From the NCBI GenBank assembly GCA_021613375.1, contig CM038709.1:35434428-35498427 (forward strand): a DNA stretch of 64,000 bases, given 5' to 3'. The notes below the pieces were generated by a model. The model made no database searches. It was not told where the DNA came from and saw nothing but the letters and a program-made list of their open reading frames with translations. The DNA comes from Megaleporinus macrocephalus (lineage: Eukaryota; Chordata; Actinopteri; Characiformes; Anostomidae). Position 1 is the first letter of the stretch; each line of letters begins with the position of its first letter. Shown one piece after another: positions 34,801 to 49,800 of the stretch. The position numbers and the translations under genes were made by a program.

Positions 34801-37800
34801 TTCTGGCCTGTTCTAAAGGAAATGTCTAGCTGGCTCTTTGGTTGCACCCAGATGAGTGGACCCGAATGGTGATTATTCAACCTAAATCAAGTTCAGTTGC
34901 AGTGTTTGTTTGAGAAATGCAGCACATCAGTAAACTTAATGTAGAGCTGCTGATTTTTATTTATTTATTTTCTTATAACATTGTATACTTTTGTAATTGA
35001 TTTGAACTACATCTTTGGATATTGTTTTTCTCCACTTTTTTTCTCTGGCCCAGTGTGCAAGCAGTAGATTTGTCATGGAGCACAGAGCTTCTTCCAGCGT
35101 ACAAAGTAAATCTCAGAGTTATACATATGTTGTTGTTGTTGTTATGAAATAATATAATTAGTAAGTTAGTTCATGTTATTTAGCTAATTCAGTTTGCTCA
35201 GTTTTGTAATAAAGTATGATCTGCTGTGTCTGGGTTGTTTTTTTTTTCTTGCCAGCTTATTTATGTATTTAAATTTTGTTTGTTCTGCAGGTTGTTACAG
35301 TGAAACTGGATGAGTTGTCCAACATTTCCCACCTGATCATTGATGCTTCAAACCCGACTGCAAAACAGGTACCTCCTTATTCTTCATCCTCATAAAGTGA
35401 AGTGAAGTAAAAGTGTGAAGTAAAAACTGACTGCACTAGAGGCAAGGGAGAGGTGGCTGATTTCAAATAAATGAGCCTTTTTTATGCTCTGTTTGCACCG
35501 TAAATTGATCCCCCTTTTATAACTGTTCAACTTTTGTGTGTAATCTTTAAGCCAATGTGTTTATAGCATCTGTGTGATACTATTCTTATCTCTTTTCTTT
35601 TTGCAGTTTATAGTGGAATGTGAATGGCAGAGAGAGAAAAGCCTGATCATTTCAGTGCCTGTACCCCATGTTCTCTCTTTTGGTAAGGACATTTTTCAGA
35701 GTTGCTGTACATTTGATATACGTTGTGAGATCCCACAGGCTCAACGTTTCTTGTAGTTATCAGGAATGCCTGTATATTACTGATTATTTAGTTTAATTTA
35801 AACTGATGAATCGAACCACTGATGAACCACTACGAACCTGCAAAGGCATGAACTCTACAAGACCTGTAAGTTCTGCCTTGGATCTCCATTGGATCCTTGC
35901 CCATTACTTCAGCAGCTAAACTGCGAACATGTACACAACTTTCAATGTGGTATAAAAGTAGGGCCTCGTTGGATGGGGCTGGTTGCTCTAAGGATTCTGA
36001 AGGATGCATTTCCTATTATAGGCACTTTGGACAGTGGGCTGGGGGTCAGCATAGGCAGTCTGACAGTATGCAGTTATGCAGTGCTAAGTGCAGCAGGGTA
36101 TGATGCACTATGTGTTGTGAGACACTCCTCCCATACCAATATTTAAAACCTCTGTGACTTGTGTCACAGTATCTCGTCTGACTTTTTAGACCAGTTCCCA
36201 ATGTCCTCTCACCGTTTTTGCCACTAGTACACAGCCTTTATGGCTCAACTCTACTCTACCTGCTTTTCATAAATAGCATGGGTGACTGTTCTCAAGTCAA
36301 GTCAATTTTATTTATATAGCGCTTTTTACAGCGATGTTGTCTCAAAGCAGCTTTACAGAGTTTTGAAAACAGTTATAACATATATCCCCCAGTGAGCAAG
36401 CCAGAGGCAACAGTGGCAAGGAAAAACTCCCTCAACTGGAGGAAGAAACCTTGGGAGGAACCAGACTCACAAGGGGAGACCCATCCTCCTCTGGTCAAAC
36501 AGTATTTACAGTTTGAACTAAATACCAAAGAAAGGAGCCTCTGTTTGAAATCTGGATAGCAAAGCTTTAGAAGCTGCACAGATAGAGGCAGTGTATGACG
36601 GAGGCAGTCTCTGGCTGAGGCAGTCTCTGACTGAGTCTTTATGTTAAGTGGGCGTGAGCTGAAACAGTCCCATCCTATCTCAGTGCTGGTGCATCTGGAT
36701 GGCACAGTGATGTAACTGAGGGTGTAGTAGTAATGGACAGGTGAGCTGGCTGGTGATGGTGGGGTGATGGCCTGATGATCAGTCCTTCAACAGATGGGAG
36801 GACAGTCATTTCCTCAGGAAGAGTAAAGAGAGAGAGTTAGTTGGGCTCGGGAGTAAGACTGTAGAGAATATGAATTTTCAGAATTTTAGAGTGTGGTTGG
36901 TGACTCTGGCAGATCTAACTATAACAGCTTAAACTGAAAGGAGAGAACCAGAAGGTAACATGGACATGAGAGTACCCTGAGACACTGGGGTCCCCCCGCT
37001 CTACCATCAACAAACCTGTGTGATCGCGTGAAGTGGTGGAACAACAGCACCAACATCTCAGTTTACCATAAACCTCTGTGTCCAAGAACCCCCAGATCTC
37101 CTGCCTTTATCTAAAAGAGAAGATTAATAACCAAAAGCTACACTAAACAAGTATGTTTTCAGTCTAGACTTAAATATTGAGACTGTGTCAGAGTCCCGAA
37201 CATTAACTGGGAGATTATTCCACAATTTGGGGGCTTTGTAGGAAAAAGCTCTTCCCCCCCCCATTGTAGTCTTCTGAATTTTAGGAACTATTAGAAAACC
37301 AGCATCCTGTGATCTGTGAGTAAGCGTGGCGGTTCATAATAGGAAATTAGATCTTGCAGGTACTCCGGTGCGAGACCGTGCAGGGCTTTATACGTCAGTA
37401 ATAGAATTTTATAGTCGATACGGAATTTAACAGGAAGCCAGTGTAGCGCTGATAAAACTGGACTGATGTGATTGAATTTCCTGGTTTTAGTTAGTACTCT
37501 AGCTGCAGCGTTCTGAACTAACTGTAGTTTATTCAGGTTCCTGCTGGAGCATCCTGACAAAAATGCATTGCAATAATCTAGCCTTGAGGTTATAAAGGCA
37601 TGTATCAACTTTTCAGCATCAGACACAGATAACACATTTCTTAACTTTGAAATGTTTTGCAGGTGAAGAAACACTGTTCTTGTAATATTACCTATGTGTT
37701 GATTAAATGTCAGATCTGAGTCAATTGTTACACCAAGATTTTTGGCTACTGAACCAGGAACTACAGAGAAGTCAGCAAGATTTAACATTAAATCTGAACA

Positions 37801-40800
37801 TTTAGTCCGAGCAGCCTTTGGGCCGAGCAGGAGAACTTCCGTTTTATCTGGGTTTAAAAGAAGGAAGTTCTGTAGCATCCAAAGTCTAATATCTCTTACA
37901 CAATCTTCTATCTTATTTAATCTGGATTTATCATCTGGTTTGGCTGATATGTACAGTTGTGTATCATTGGCATAACAGTGGAAACTAATTCCATGTCTAT
38001 TTATAACTGAGCCTAATGGTAGCATATATAGTGTAAATAACAGAGGACCTAAAACACAACCTTGTGGAACTCCATATTTCACTTTTGTAGTGTTAGACGA
38101 TACATTATTTATCTTTACAAACTGAAAGCGATCACTAAGGTAAGATGTGAACCAGGATAACGCTGTTCCTGTGATTCCAACTGTATTTTTTAGTCTGTTC
38201 AAGAGAATAGGGTGATCTATAGTGTCAAAAGCTGCACTTAGATCGAGTAACACCAGTAGAGATACGTGGCCCTGATCAGAGGCAAGAAGAAGATAATTTG
38301 TTATCTTAACTAAAGCTGTCTCTGTGCTGTGATGTGGCCTAAAACCAGATTGGAATTTTTCATATATGTTGTTCTTATGTAGATGAGAACAGAGTTGTCG
38401 AGCTACAGCCTTTTCTAAAATCTTAGAGATAAAAGGTAAATTGGAATGGGTCTATAACTGGACAGTTCTCTGGGGTCAAGATTTGGCTTCTTTATCAAGG
38501 GTTTTATCACAGCTAGTTTAAAAGACTTAGGTACATGACCCAGACTAAGAGAAGAGTTGATGATAGTTGAGATGGGTTTAATAATAGCTGGTAATACTTG
38601 TTTCAATAGGCTTGTTGGAATCATATCGAGTGTGCATGTAGCAGAATTTGAGGAAGAGATAAGTTTTTCTAGTTCTGTCTGCTGTAGTGGACAAAATGTT
38701 TCTAGTCTTTCTTCTAAAATCGCATTTTGTGCTGTTTGAGCCAAACCGGATGAAGGATAGGTTACTCGTATTGGTAGAACTTTTTGTCTAATATTCTCGA
38801 TTTTGCTATTGAAAAAGTCCATGAAATCATTGCTGCTGTGGTTGGCGGGTATTTGAGGTTCAGATCCTGCCTGATTTTTGGTAAGTTTTGCGATGGTGCT
38901 AAATAAAAGGATTGTTTTTGTTGTGTTCGATGAATGAGGACAGGTATGCTGAGCGTGTTTTAATAAGTGCCTTTCTGTAACTGCTAAGGCTGTCCTTCCA
39001 AGCAGAGTGAAATACCTCTAGCTTGGTCACTCTCCATTTGCGTTCTAATTTTTGTACTGTCTGTCTTAAGGTGCGTATTTCATTGTTGTACCAATTTCAT
39101 TGTTGTTGCATCTTTTTAATTTTTATAGGTGCAACGTTGTCTAAAGTTAGTCGAAGCGTATTTTCTACGCAGTCAGTTAGTCTGTCTAGCTCTGTTGGGT
39201 CTGATGATGGAAAAATCATGGTTGATAAATCTGTTCTCTCTAAGTAACAAGGTTTACTAAGAGAAAAATGCCTAGCTCATGCATATATCACCAGTTAGAT
39301 TACAATAATGCACTGCTTTTTGCTTGTTCCAGCAAACGCCTTAATATGCTGCAGGTACTTTAGAGTGTGTGCCAGAGTGTGGGGCACTCACTACTGCCTT
39401 GTGGCTTTGGAGATGCTCTGAGCCAGTCAAACAATAGATGCGTTCTACATCACGCGGCGCCGCGCAGCCTGTTCGCTGCCTGGCTTGGTATGGTGCATGC
39501 TGGTTAGGTTTTTTTTTTTTGTTTGTTTGTTTTTTGTTTTTTTTGTCCGGTTTGGGTCTGCACCACCAGCACCAAGTGCGAGGCGGCTGCAGGCTTCACA
39601 CACGCAGCATTAGCGTTTCATATCATGAAAAGGCTCAAGTGCCATAGATTATTACACTTTTTTTTTTTTTCCTAAAGCGTTCTGAACTGCTCTTCTGATT
39701 TGTAATTGTCTTTAAAAGCATTACATCACTTGCATTTAAATCTGTTTTTCTTTCAACTCTTTTTTTATTATGACTACCCAAACGCTCAAACATTTTCAAA
39801 ATAAAATGGAAAACAAAAGAATTTAATGTATTTCACATTGTAGGTAAATAATAATTTATTCAGATGTTTTTCTTGACAGGTTTGACAGCAACTGATATCA
39901 CGATCAACTCATCTGGGTTACTCCATACATTGCAGCTACAACACTTTCATCAGGTACAGCTTTAATTCCAGCTTCTTTGTTACCATTATGGTGTCCTTTT
40001 GGAATCAAGTACTGTTTTGCATCAGCTTTTTCATCAGATGCCAAATTAATCATAATCTGCAGACCTTTGTGGTTGGCTCCCTTAATAGCTAATTTATAAG
40101 CCCTTTCAAACTCTAGGTTTATCAAGCTTTTAGGATCACCGTGATGAGCCACTGCAAGACCACCAAAGGTGAGCCGATTATTGTCTAAGTGATAATGCAT
40201 TACAGTACTGATCTATTGATTTACACTGTGTAAATATCATCTTCGCTTTGGCCTGTAGACAGGTTGCCCAACATCTACAGAATGAAGGTGCCCTGGTTTC
40301 GAGAAGACTCCTTCTTTACTTCAGGGTACTGTTGAACAGATGCTGCATGTTCTTGACTTTTATATATATTAGTGCGTTTTTAATTCAGTCTAATTCTGTT
40401 TTTTAGCATTCCCTCCGTGACTGAGATATCGGGCATGCTTCATACGACTCGCCATGATAACACCTCAAGTGCTCTCTTACAGCTCCACACTGCCCCCAAC
40501 TGCCAGTACAAGGTAACGTTGCATTATCTTTCAAGTTTTGCAGAACTTGGAGTTTACAGTTCATAATGCAGCTCTACACAGTGAGAAACACAGCCTCTCC
40601 AGTGCGAACAGCTGAAGACACTGCTCTCTGCTCTACTCCTGAAAACCCACCACTCCACCCATAATTGTACTTCAACACTACAGCACATGCTGAACTTCTA
40701 GTTAATGTAATGTAATATTATATATTTTTGTAACAAGTTAACAAAAAAGCATTCTGGATTGTTTATTCTGTGATTGTTTTCTCTTATTGTAGCTGTTTTT

Positions 40801-43800
40801 GTGAAGTCAGTATGAGTGTACTGGATGTTTCTCAGTTGTAAGGCTCTCTGTTACCATATTTCTTTCATGTGTGAGATGAAGCCAGAACAGCAGAGAATAA
40901 TAAAGCGTACACTTTGTACAGAAGATGTGTTTACAGTATAAACCAAATCACAGATTTGTTCTGCTCTGCATTAAAATATACCTTACCTGTAGCTCTTTTT
41001 CCAGCATCTCCGGTAGCTCCTGTAGGACATTTTTACACAGAAGTTAAATGGTTGCGCGCAAAATGTACAAAAATGAACTTTTTTTTATCAATTATTTATT
41101 TATTTTAATTTGTATCCACATTATAAGCAATAATGTACATTGCAATATAGAAAAACAAAAAAGGAAAAAAAGATGGGGGTGCTGGTGTATAACACCCACA
41201 AACTCCCACCCCCTTCCCCCTCCCTAATGGCCAGTTCATCAAAAACAATGTAATATTAAAAACAGTGTTCAGAAATAAAACTAAACAAGTTCAGAGCAGA
41301 GCCATAAACATCTCAGCAGCATTCTCCCAAGCCATTAATGTCTTTCTCTCAGCTCCATGGATGCGGGCAGTTGAAAGTTCCAGGTTGATAACGTCAATAC
41401 AGAAAAGAATCCATTGTCTCCAGCTCAAGAAATGAGGGGGTTGCCAACACAAAGCAAGTAATTTTTTGGCTGCAGTTATGCCAGCCATCCAGATTTTCTT
41501 TTCTGTGCCATTCAAATTACAACAGGAGTCGACGTTCAGAAGAAAAAGTTGAGGTGACATTGGAATTGTAGTCCCCAAAATTTCTGACAGAGTAGGAGAG
41601 ACCTTAGACCAAAATCTATACACCTTGGGGAACTCCCAGAATATGTGAAAAAAGGTACCATATACATCATTATAACAAAATGTACATAAAGGAGAAGGTA
41701 TAAGATGCATAAGAAACGGATACAGGGTGTTAAATAATATTTCAACACAATGTGATAATGGATTAACTGATGATTTGGATTTTTTGAGGAGGAGATAATG
41801 TTGTTCCAGACTATTTGCCAATCAATTTGATCATCAGAAAGTTTAAGTTCTTTTTCCCAAATTGTCTGAATACTTAATGGTTTATATGTAGCTTGAAGTA
41901 AAGTAGTGTAGATGGTTGAAACCAGGCCTCTCGTTTCCATATTGCCACAGAAAAACTTATGTAAAGGGTGAAGAGACAATGGTGAATTCCAAGGAACCCC
42001 ATAAGCACAACCCTGCCTAGATCGTAGTATTGGGAAAGATGATGAACAATTTGCGCCAGTTATGACAGTGGCAGAAGGGTTGGAGTACAAAAGTTGGATC
42101 ATGTTTATGAATTTGTCACCAAGACCCATTATTCCAAGTACATTCCATAAAAATTTCAAAATGGACTGGTTTTTAATAGTTTCGTGTTAGCAGAAACCAG
42201 CTTAACTGGATATAAATGTAAATATATCTGTTTATTCATCTCCAAATTATCAATGCTTATCACAAACCTTTCTTTTCTTGGCTATTTACTTATCTTCTAG
42301 CTGGTAAAGATGGGTGTTAGCATTTATATATTGAGCCCAGCATTGTAAGGAAAGCTAGCAGCCCCGTTTTCTGTTGTGAATCTTCCTGTAAACTTGCATC
42401 AGTTTCAGGATTGTTTCATAGTAAAAAAAACCAAATGCCCTAATGTATCTAAAATAGTTTTGTACATTGTCCTAAAATGCATCTTTGCATCTTTAAACCA
42501 CATTTGTTCTCTGCATCCCAAAACGAAGGGTTTCCTAAATACTAGCTAACTCTGTGTCTCTTTCCGATTCAGGTGTCTGTGCAAACTTCTTTTGCCAAAG
42601 TGCTTGGACAGGTAAGCTGACAGTCTTTCCACAAGTAACATCTTACTGTTGGAAACAGTCGTTTAGATGAAAAGTTCCACTTTGGGCAGGCTAATATGAC
42701 ACATTACAACTTATGGTTTTCCTGTTCTCTCAGATCCTGCGGTTCTGTGGACCGGTGCTACCCGTTTACATGGCCGTGGCGCTGCTCCTGGCTTTAAGGT
42801 GGCAACTGTCTTCTGTTCTCCTAACAGGTCGTACTACATGTATGAGAGAGACTGTAGCTAAAGGTCTGCGACCCCATACACTGGAGCTGCCTGTCCTGCT
42901 GCTGCACCTGTTCCTCAGGTGGGTGCTATTAAGACTGAATTTTGCTTCATTTAAAAAGCAGTGTGGGCTGAAACACTCCGTTTGAAGTTGCAAGGATAAA
43001 TGTGGATAGGTGTAAATGTGTAAAAACTCACAACATCACAAAAACAGTTAATTAAAATTGGGTTGCTTTGCAGCTTAGTTTCCAAATATGGTATATAGTG
43101 TAAACAGTGTGTTGTCAGTGTTCAAACTGCTAGGCCAAATCTGATATTTGGCATATCCAAAGTAATTTTTTATTTTAAATCATTTGAAAGTGGTTGGAAA
43201 AGCGATTCCAGCTTTTTACGGATGCATCTCAGGCTGGCTTCTCAAATAGGATTTTCAAGTGTCTTTTGTGTCTCACTACGCAACAAACAACGACATTGTC
43301 AAATTCAGTTTGACGAAAGTGCTGGGATTTTAGTAGAGTGACAAAGATTCATATTTATAATCAGGAGTTTCTACTTGTTTATGAGATTTCAAAAGTGGAT
43401 GCAGAAGAAATGGAGGTGCATCAACGGCATAGCTACATAGTCACATTGTTACCACTGCAGTTAAATTGGTGATGGACACACAATCCAATCTGATCTGCAG
43501 TCTGAACAAAAATCTAACCAATTGCGACACCTGCGAAAAACTAATTTATTTCTTCCTCTCAGACAGGGATGGTTTCAGGAGAGCTGGTCCATTCTGGGTC
43601 TTCCGGCAGTAGATACCCTGCCACTAACCCCAGTGGACGACCTGTCCCAGCATGCAGCGGTGCCAGGGCAGGACTGGCCCCGCCTGGTTTCTCTGTTGCT
43701 CTGCGTACTTGGGGCAGCAGTCGCATTCTGGGGTTCCACAGTCCTTAGTGTGTCTCTACGAATCATGTCCTTCATCCTGGCTCCACTGCACAGGTGATCA

Positions 43801-46800
43801 CCATGAGCAAAGTCAGGTTTATTGTCATTTGTTCTTATCAGAGATGGTTTGAGAGTTTCAGGGTAAATCACGGTAAAATTCCAAATGGTCAAATGTGGTC
43901 AGATTTGACATATGGTATTATTATTATTTTTATTATTATTTATAATAATAATAATAATAATGGATGATGGTGGTATTAATATTTGTATTGTTATTATTGT
44001 TTTTGTAAACATTTTATTTGTGACTTAATAAATCTAAATATTAAATATACTTGAAATGACTTCAGTTTGTGTTTCAATCTCTGGCATTTGTTAACAATGT
44101 GATAAAAATGTTCATAGTAAAAGCTGATAATCCTGATGATTGTGTCACTGTATTTGTGATTATAAAATTTTCATATAATTTAATCTCTAGATCATAAGAT
44201 TAAAACTTCAAGATGGTCCATGTTTGTGGTCAGGTTGGACTGAAGTGTGTTTGTCTGCACGAATATTCCAGGCCTTCCATCTCTCGGCACTGCGGCACTC
44301 TCCGGCTCTCTGCTCGGATCCTTCTCATCTTTAGCCTGACTGTGTTGGGCGGAGTCACGTGTGGAGCCCTGTCCATAACAGCCAGCTTTCTTTTCCACCT
44401 TTATAGGGTAAGTCTGACTACAATGAACATTCCTACTTGGAAATCACTGTGAAATATTCTTTATGCCAGATGTTATCAGTTAATGTCAATTTAAACTTGC
44501 ATACTCCAGCTACATGCTTTTCTATGTGCTAACCTTAAAGGTTCTGCTTAGTTACAATGTCAAATTTATAAAAAACTATTGAACCCTACAGAGCCATATA
44601 CAGCATGTCACAAAGCAGCTTTCCAGAAAATCCTGGTCCAGGCCCCTAGTGAGCAAGCCAGGGCTGACAGTGGCAAAGAAAAATATTTCTGAGTAAGAGG
44701 AAGAAACCTTAAGAGTAACCAGACTCAAAATGGGGGACCCATCTTCATCTGCTCGACACTGGATAGCAAAACAAGTACAAATATAATAACAATAATATTT
44801 ACAGCTATATGCAGCAATGACTATTATACTCTTATTATCCATCAGAGTAGCAGTGAAAACCAGCTCAGTTTTTTGTAAGGTAGCAAAAGAAAGAATTAAT
44901 GAGTTTGTGAAAGCAGAAGTGTCACTGATTAAGCAAGCAAGCGGAATCTTTAGAGGTGCCAGTGATATGCAGTTGAAGTGTTCCATAAAGCATTGGACAG
45001 CAGGAAGCTCCATGCTGGGTAAACAGGTCTAGAATGCAGACAAACAGGGGTACCTGGTCACAGCAGACAAAGCAGCAGCATTAGATCACAGGATGAGCTG
45101 TTGTTCAGCATTAGACAGAATGGGATGGGCAGTTGTTGAGCTCAAAAATAAATTGCACCTGTTTCTCCGGCAGGCCTAGCTATTACAACTTGGTGCAATG
45201 AGCGTGTGATATCAGACGACAGCACCAACATTCTTAGTTTACTATCATGCACTCTGTCAGTGAACCCCTACCTTTTATTTATCGGCAAAACTAGTTAACA
45301 CAAGCTTGACTGAAATGGGCAAATTTACTTGTTCTCTTAAGAACTCAGGCTGCAACGTTCTAAAGTACCTGCAGCATATTAAGGCGTTTGCTGGAACAAG
45401 CAAAAAGCAGTGCATTATTGTAATCTAACTGGTGATAAATGCATGAGCTAGCTTTTCTGTGTTCTGTAGGTCTGTTTTTTTGGTTTAGCAAGATTGCCAA
45501 GATGGAGGAAGGCGGTGCTTGTAATATTAGTAATATGTTAATTGAAAGCCAAGTTAGGGTTGTGACACTAAGGCTTTTTACAGATTCTTGGTGCAAGAAG
45601 AATTATTTCTGTTTAGGATTTTTTTTTTGTATGTTTGGTTTTTTTTGGTTTGTTTGTTTGTTACTAATTTGTGTGACATGAAGTTACTTGACATCCAGTC
45701 TTGTATTGTACTATATAAAAATATATTTTATACAGTTTTCTGTTTTATTGTAAGAATGTAAAAATCATCTGGTCATGTTGAATGCTGAACCAGTAAATAT
45801 TTGTTTACTTGGTCAGTGAGTAATAACAAATCATTTGCAACTTTCATTAGTGCTTTTTCAGTACTATGATGGGGCCTAAATCCAGACTGAAATGTTTCAT
45901 ATATGTTATTCCCGTGCAGGTAGGTGAGAAATTGTCATGCCACAACTTTCTTTAAAATCTTTGATATAAAGTTAAGATTTGAGGTCCATAATTTGATAGC
46001 TTAAAGAGATCATGATTGGGTTTCTTAATTAGAGGTTTAATTTCCTGCTAATTTAGGGAATTTACAGATAAAGACTAAGAGAGAAGTTTATTATTAATAG
46101 AAGAGTCTTGGTTATTTCTGGCAGAACTCCTTTAAGTGAATTAGATCCAGGTTTTGAGGGAAAAAAAAATTAAGGCAGCTCTGTCTGTTGGGTTAAGGTG
46201 AAGGATTCAAGCTCTCTGCAGTACTTATACTGAAGATCAAAATTAGGTTTACAGGGCAGTGCACTTGTAGTTGCACTGTAGTTGTTTTTTCTGCCTTATT
46301 CTTTGTTTTTTAGTGGAGCCACGTAATCTAAAGTGGAACCAAAAATATCCTCCAAGCATTTGGTCCAAATATCTTTTTCAGTAGGTTTAGACAAACAGCT
46401 GATCTGGATGATTAGTGGTGTGTTAAAACACTATACTGTCTGGATAAAAAACTAGTATTAAAGTTGGGTTAAAGTGAGATTAGGTAATGATCTAAAACTT
46501 CTGTGGTCTTAGATCATTTAACGTTTTTTCCTAAGTTTACACCAAAGGTAAAAATTAAGTAAAGAGTGTTGTAGTGACAAGCATTTCAGCATGTTCATAG
46601 GTCTGAGTGTTCATGTTTCTTTTTCAGTTTAGTGAAGAAACTTGAAAGAACCATCAATGTTAAGAGTGTAAAGTTCAGATATTGCAGTGTAACTCTTCTA
46701 GGTCATGATGTTGGTGATTGCAAAAAAAAATGTTTTTCTAACATTTATTTCACACAATTGTTCATTATTCTCCAGGTGCTAAGACTGCAGATGACAGAGA

Positions 46801-49800
46801 GGTCTCTTAGTCACATGCTGAACCTGGTAAGTATTCCAGAAACTCCCAACATGGTTAAGAGAGGATACTAAAGGTTCCTCTCTGCAGAACCTCTAATCCA
46901 TGAGGAGTACTTGCTGTCAACTAAACCATTGTAAATACTAAGACTGCTAGCAAAGACTGAGCTAGTATGGGCCAGTTGGCATTAAGCAAAGGACTAATTA
47001 TATTTAATAGCCACTGCTTGTTTTTGTTCAGTATTATATTTTGGAAGTATTGTTTAAAAAGAGAAATGTCAACGTTATTTAGTGATTAAAAATAAAATGA
47101 TGCAAAGTTTTTTAGATATGTTGTAAACTGTAGTGCCTCCATAAAAGTCCCTTTTCTTTGGGTGTTAAGTGTCACCACAGCGTCCTGTGTGCTCCTCTCG
47201 CCACACTGTTCTTCAACTGTTTATTTGCAATACGTTTAAGTGACCTTTACCTGCACTTTCAATAGCTATCATGATTGTTGTCATTTGCGAATGTGTTGAC
47301 GCAGTGCAACAAAACGGCACCTCTCCTATAGAGTTGAATGGCATGTATTTGTTTGGTTATATTTAAATTAGATGTGTTAGAAAACCTTTTTTGCTTAATT
47401 ACTATATATATTAGTAATTAGTAATTTGCAATTAGTACTGCGAACCCTGTTTAACAGCTTAAGTAAATGTGAAATATCTTTATTGTGTAAAACTGATAAA
47501 ACATAACCGAACACTATGTATATAAACCTGTAATATGTACATGTGAGCTCATAACAGCTTCTTGGTTTAATTTCAATAAATAATAGTGTCATTTACATTG
47601 TCAGTAGCAGACAATTTTAGTGTCTTCAGGCTGCTCCTGAAAGTTATAACTGACCTACAGAGGCGCATCGCAGGTGAGGGTAATGTATGGCTGCTATGCT
47701 AAAGGCTATCATTACGCTAGCGGTCCCTTCCACTACTCAATCAAAATAACATTTAACATTTAACTCGGTTTAAGTTCTACACAGCAGCAGTTGAGTAATT
47801 TTTGAAGGAAACAGACATTCAGGGAAGCTGCCCTAATTAACATTTCCCAACAAATACTGTCGTTATAGATTTAGATTTATACTGCTTTTAGTCATTTCAC
47901 ACAGTCCAAAAAAATATGACAGAAACCAAATGAAAGTGTTTGTTATACAATATTCCTCTATGTGTAGGCCATCATTGTTGCATAAAATTGCACTGGACTC
48001 AATTTTACAGAAAATAAGACAATCTTAAATGTTGTTCTCTTCAGTAATGCCTTGGTTTGTTTAAAGCTGGAAAGGCTGAATGATATATTAATCTAAATTA
48101 GATATTTAGCTGGCTGTTCAGTGCGTGGCAACAGATGGCAGCCTACTAGTAAAATGTTTTTGTCTATTTTTAATAATAGTGCTTTGCTGGGTTTACATAT
48201 TTGAATGTTAGAGTTGTTTTTAAGAATTTACAGTATAGCCACAATATTATCAAACTTATTTAACAGCCTGATTTTGTTTCTATGCCTTTAAAAAATATTG
48301 GGCCCTTTATAAACACTCACTTCCTTTCTGACCAGGCACCGCAGAGCACGACACAGAATGCAGAGAACGGCTTTAGTACCAGTAAAGGCCATAGCAAGCT
48401 TAAAGAATATAACGGCCCCTCCTTTCTATCAGAGTCAGTACTGCAGGACGTCAGAAATGACCTGCAGCTGCACCTGAGCCTGTCCGCACTGCTCACGCTA
48501 CCTGTGATGCTCAGCATGCCGTCCCTTATTTACTGGAGCCGCAACCTCAGGTATTTTACACGCATAGTTATGTACATAGTAAAAAGAAACCTTTTCAAAA
48601 TTACTCTGTGTTGTTGCAGTAGCATGTTAAATGAACACTTTCCACTGTTAGGATGATAATATGGTCAGGATTCACTAACAGCATTACAATAATGAGTAAT
48701 ATAAAATGAATATTAAAAATAAATAATAGTAGAAGTAATATTCATGTTATTATATAACTTGTTCATGAATATACTGAATATATTTTTTGTTAGATTACTT
48801 GACCAATACCCTGATTCCCTGACCATTTGTTCTGCCTTCTTTTTGAGTCTAAACAGCTTAGGCACTATTTGAGCAGGATTCATTTGACCAGAGGAGGTCC
48901 GGTTATAATAAATGCATAAATGAATTTGAATGAATTTAAATGTTTTTTGTAAATTTCCTAGATTACCCCAAATAGCAAAATCACCAAAATGGCTGTGGGT
49001 TTTTTTTTGTCATGACTTTGAGGATTTAAATCAAGGTAAAATCAAGCTTTGTTTTAACTGATAGCTTTGTCTTCAGGTCCTGAAAAGGAAATAAAGGCAT
49101 TGTTTTCTACAGTCAGCGCCTAATTTGCCAGCTTTTCATTAAAATTTTGCACCACTGTTGCACCATTTGAGGTGGAACAAGAAAATTTGAACAAAAACCT
49201 GGGGAATAGGAAGCCGACCAAAACAATGTCCATTTCCCTTTTACCTGATTTATTTACATTACTGATTCATTCATGATCCAAAGAATAAAAGTTATCACTG
49301 ACAGAGATATTTCAATAAAAGTGTTTCTAGAACCGGATGAGCAGAAGATTAAGGAGCTGCTGTTGAGAGAGGAAATCATTCCTCTCTGTGGCAAATAAAC
49401 ATGCTCCGTACAAAAAGCTGCGAATAAGAGATAGATCTAGCCCCTGGTTTACAGGCGAAATTTCCTCACTGCTACTGTCAAGAAATAAAGCCTGGTCTAT
49501 TGCCAGACGCACAGGTGAACGTGAGAAATGGCTTGCATTCAGACAATTGAGAAACAGATGCACCTCTGCAATCAGAAAAGCCAAATCAGATTATTTCCTC
49601 AGCCGAATTTCTAATTCCTCAAACACACAGGATTTCTGGAAAGCAGTAAACCTCCTCAAGAACAATCCTCAACAACCCACAACGAAAATTCTAGTTGATA
49701 ATAATTTGATCTCTGGCCAGCAAGAATTATGCCAAGCTTTTAATGCACACTTTGCTGCAGCTGGTCAGATATTTAAAAACATTGACATAAACCTGCCCAT

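Noticed and set aside
39904..40200. Minus-strand 98-codon ORF as a gene
   Set aside because: It lies opposite PGAP1 exons 15 and 16, which join in frame with the rest of the gene and match the family. I know no protein like the antisense product.
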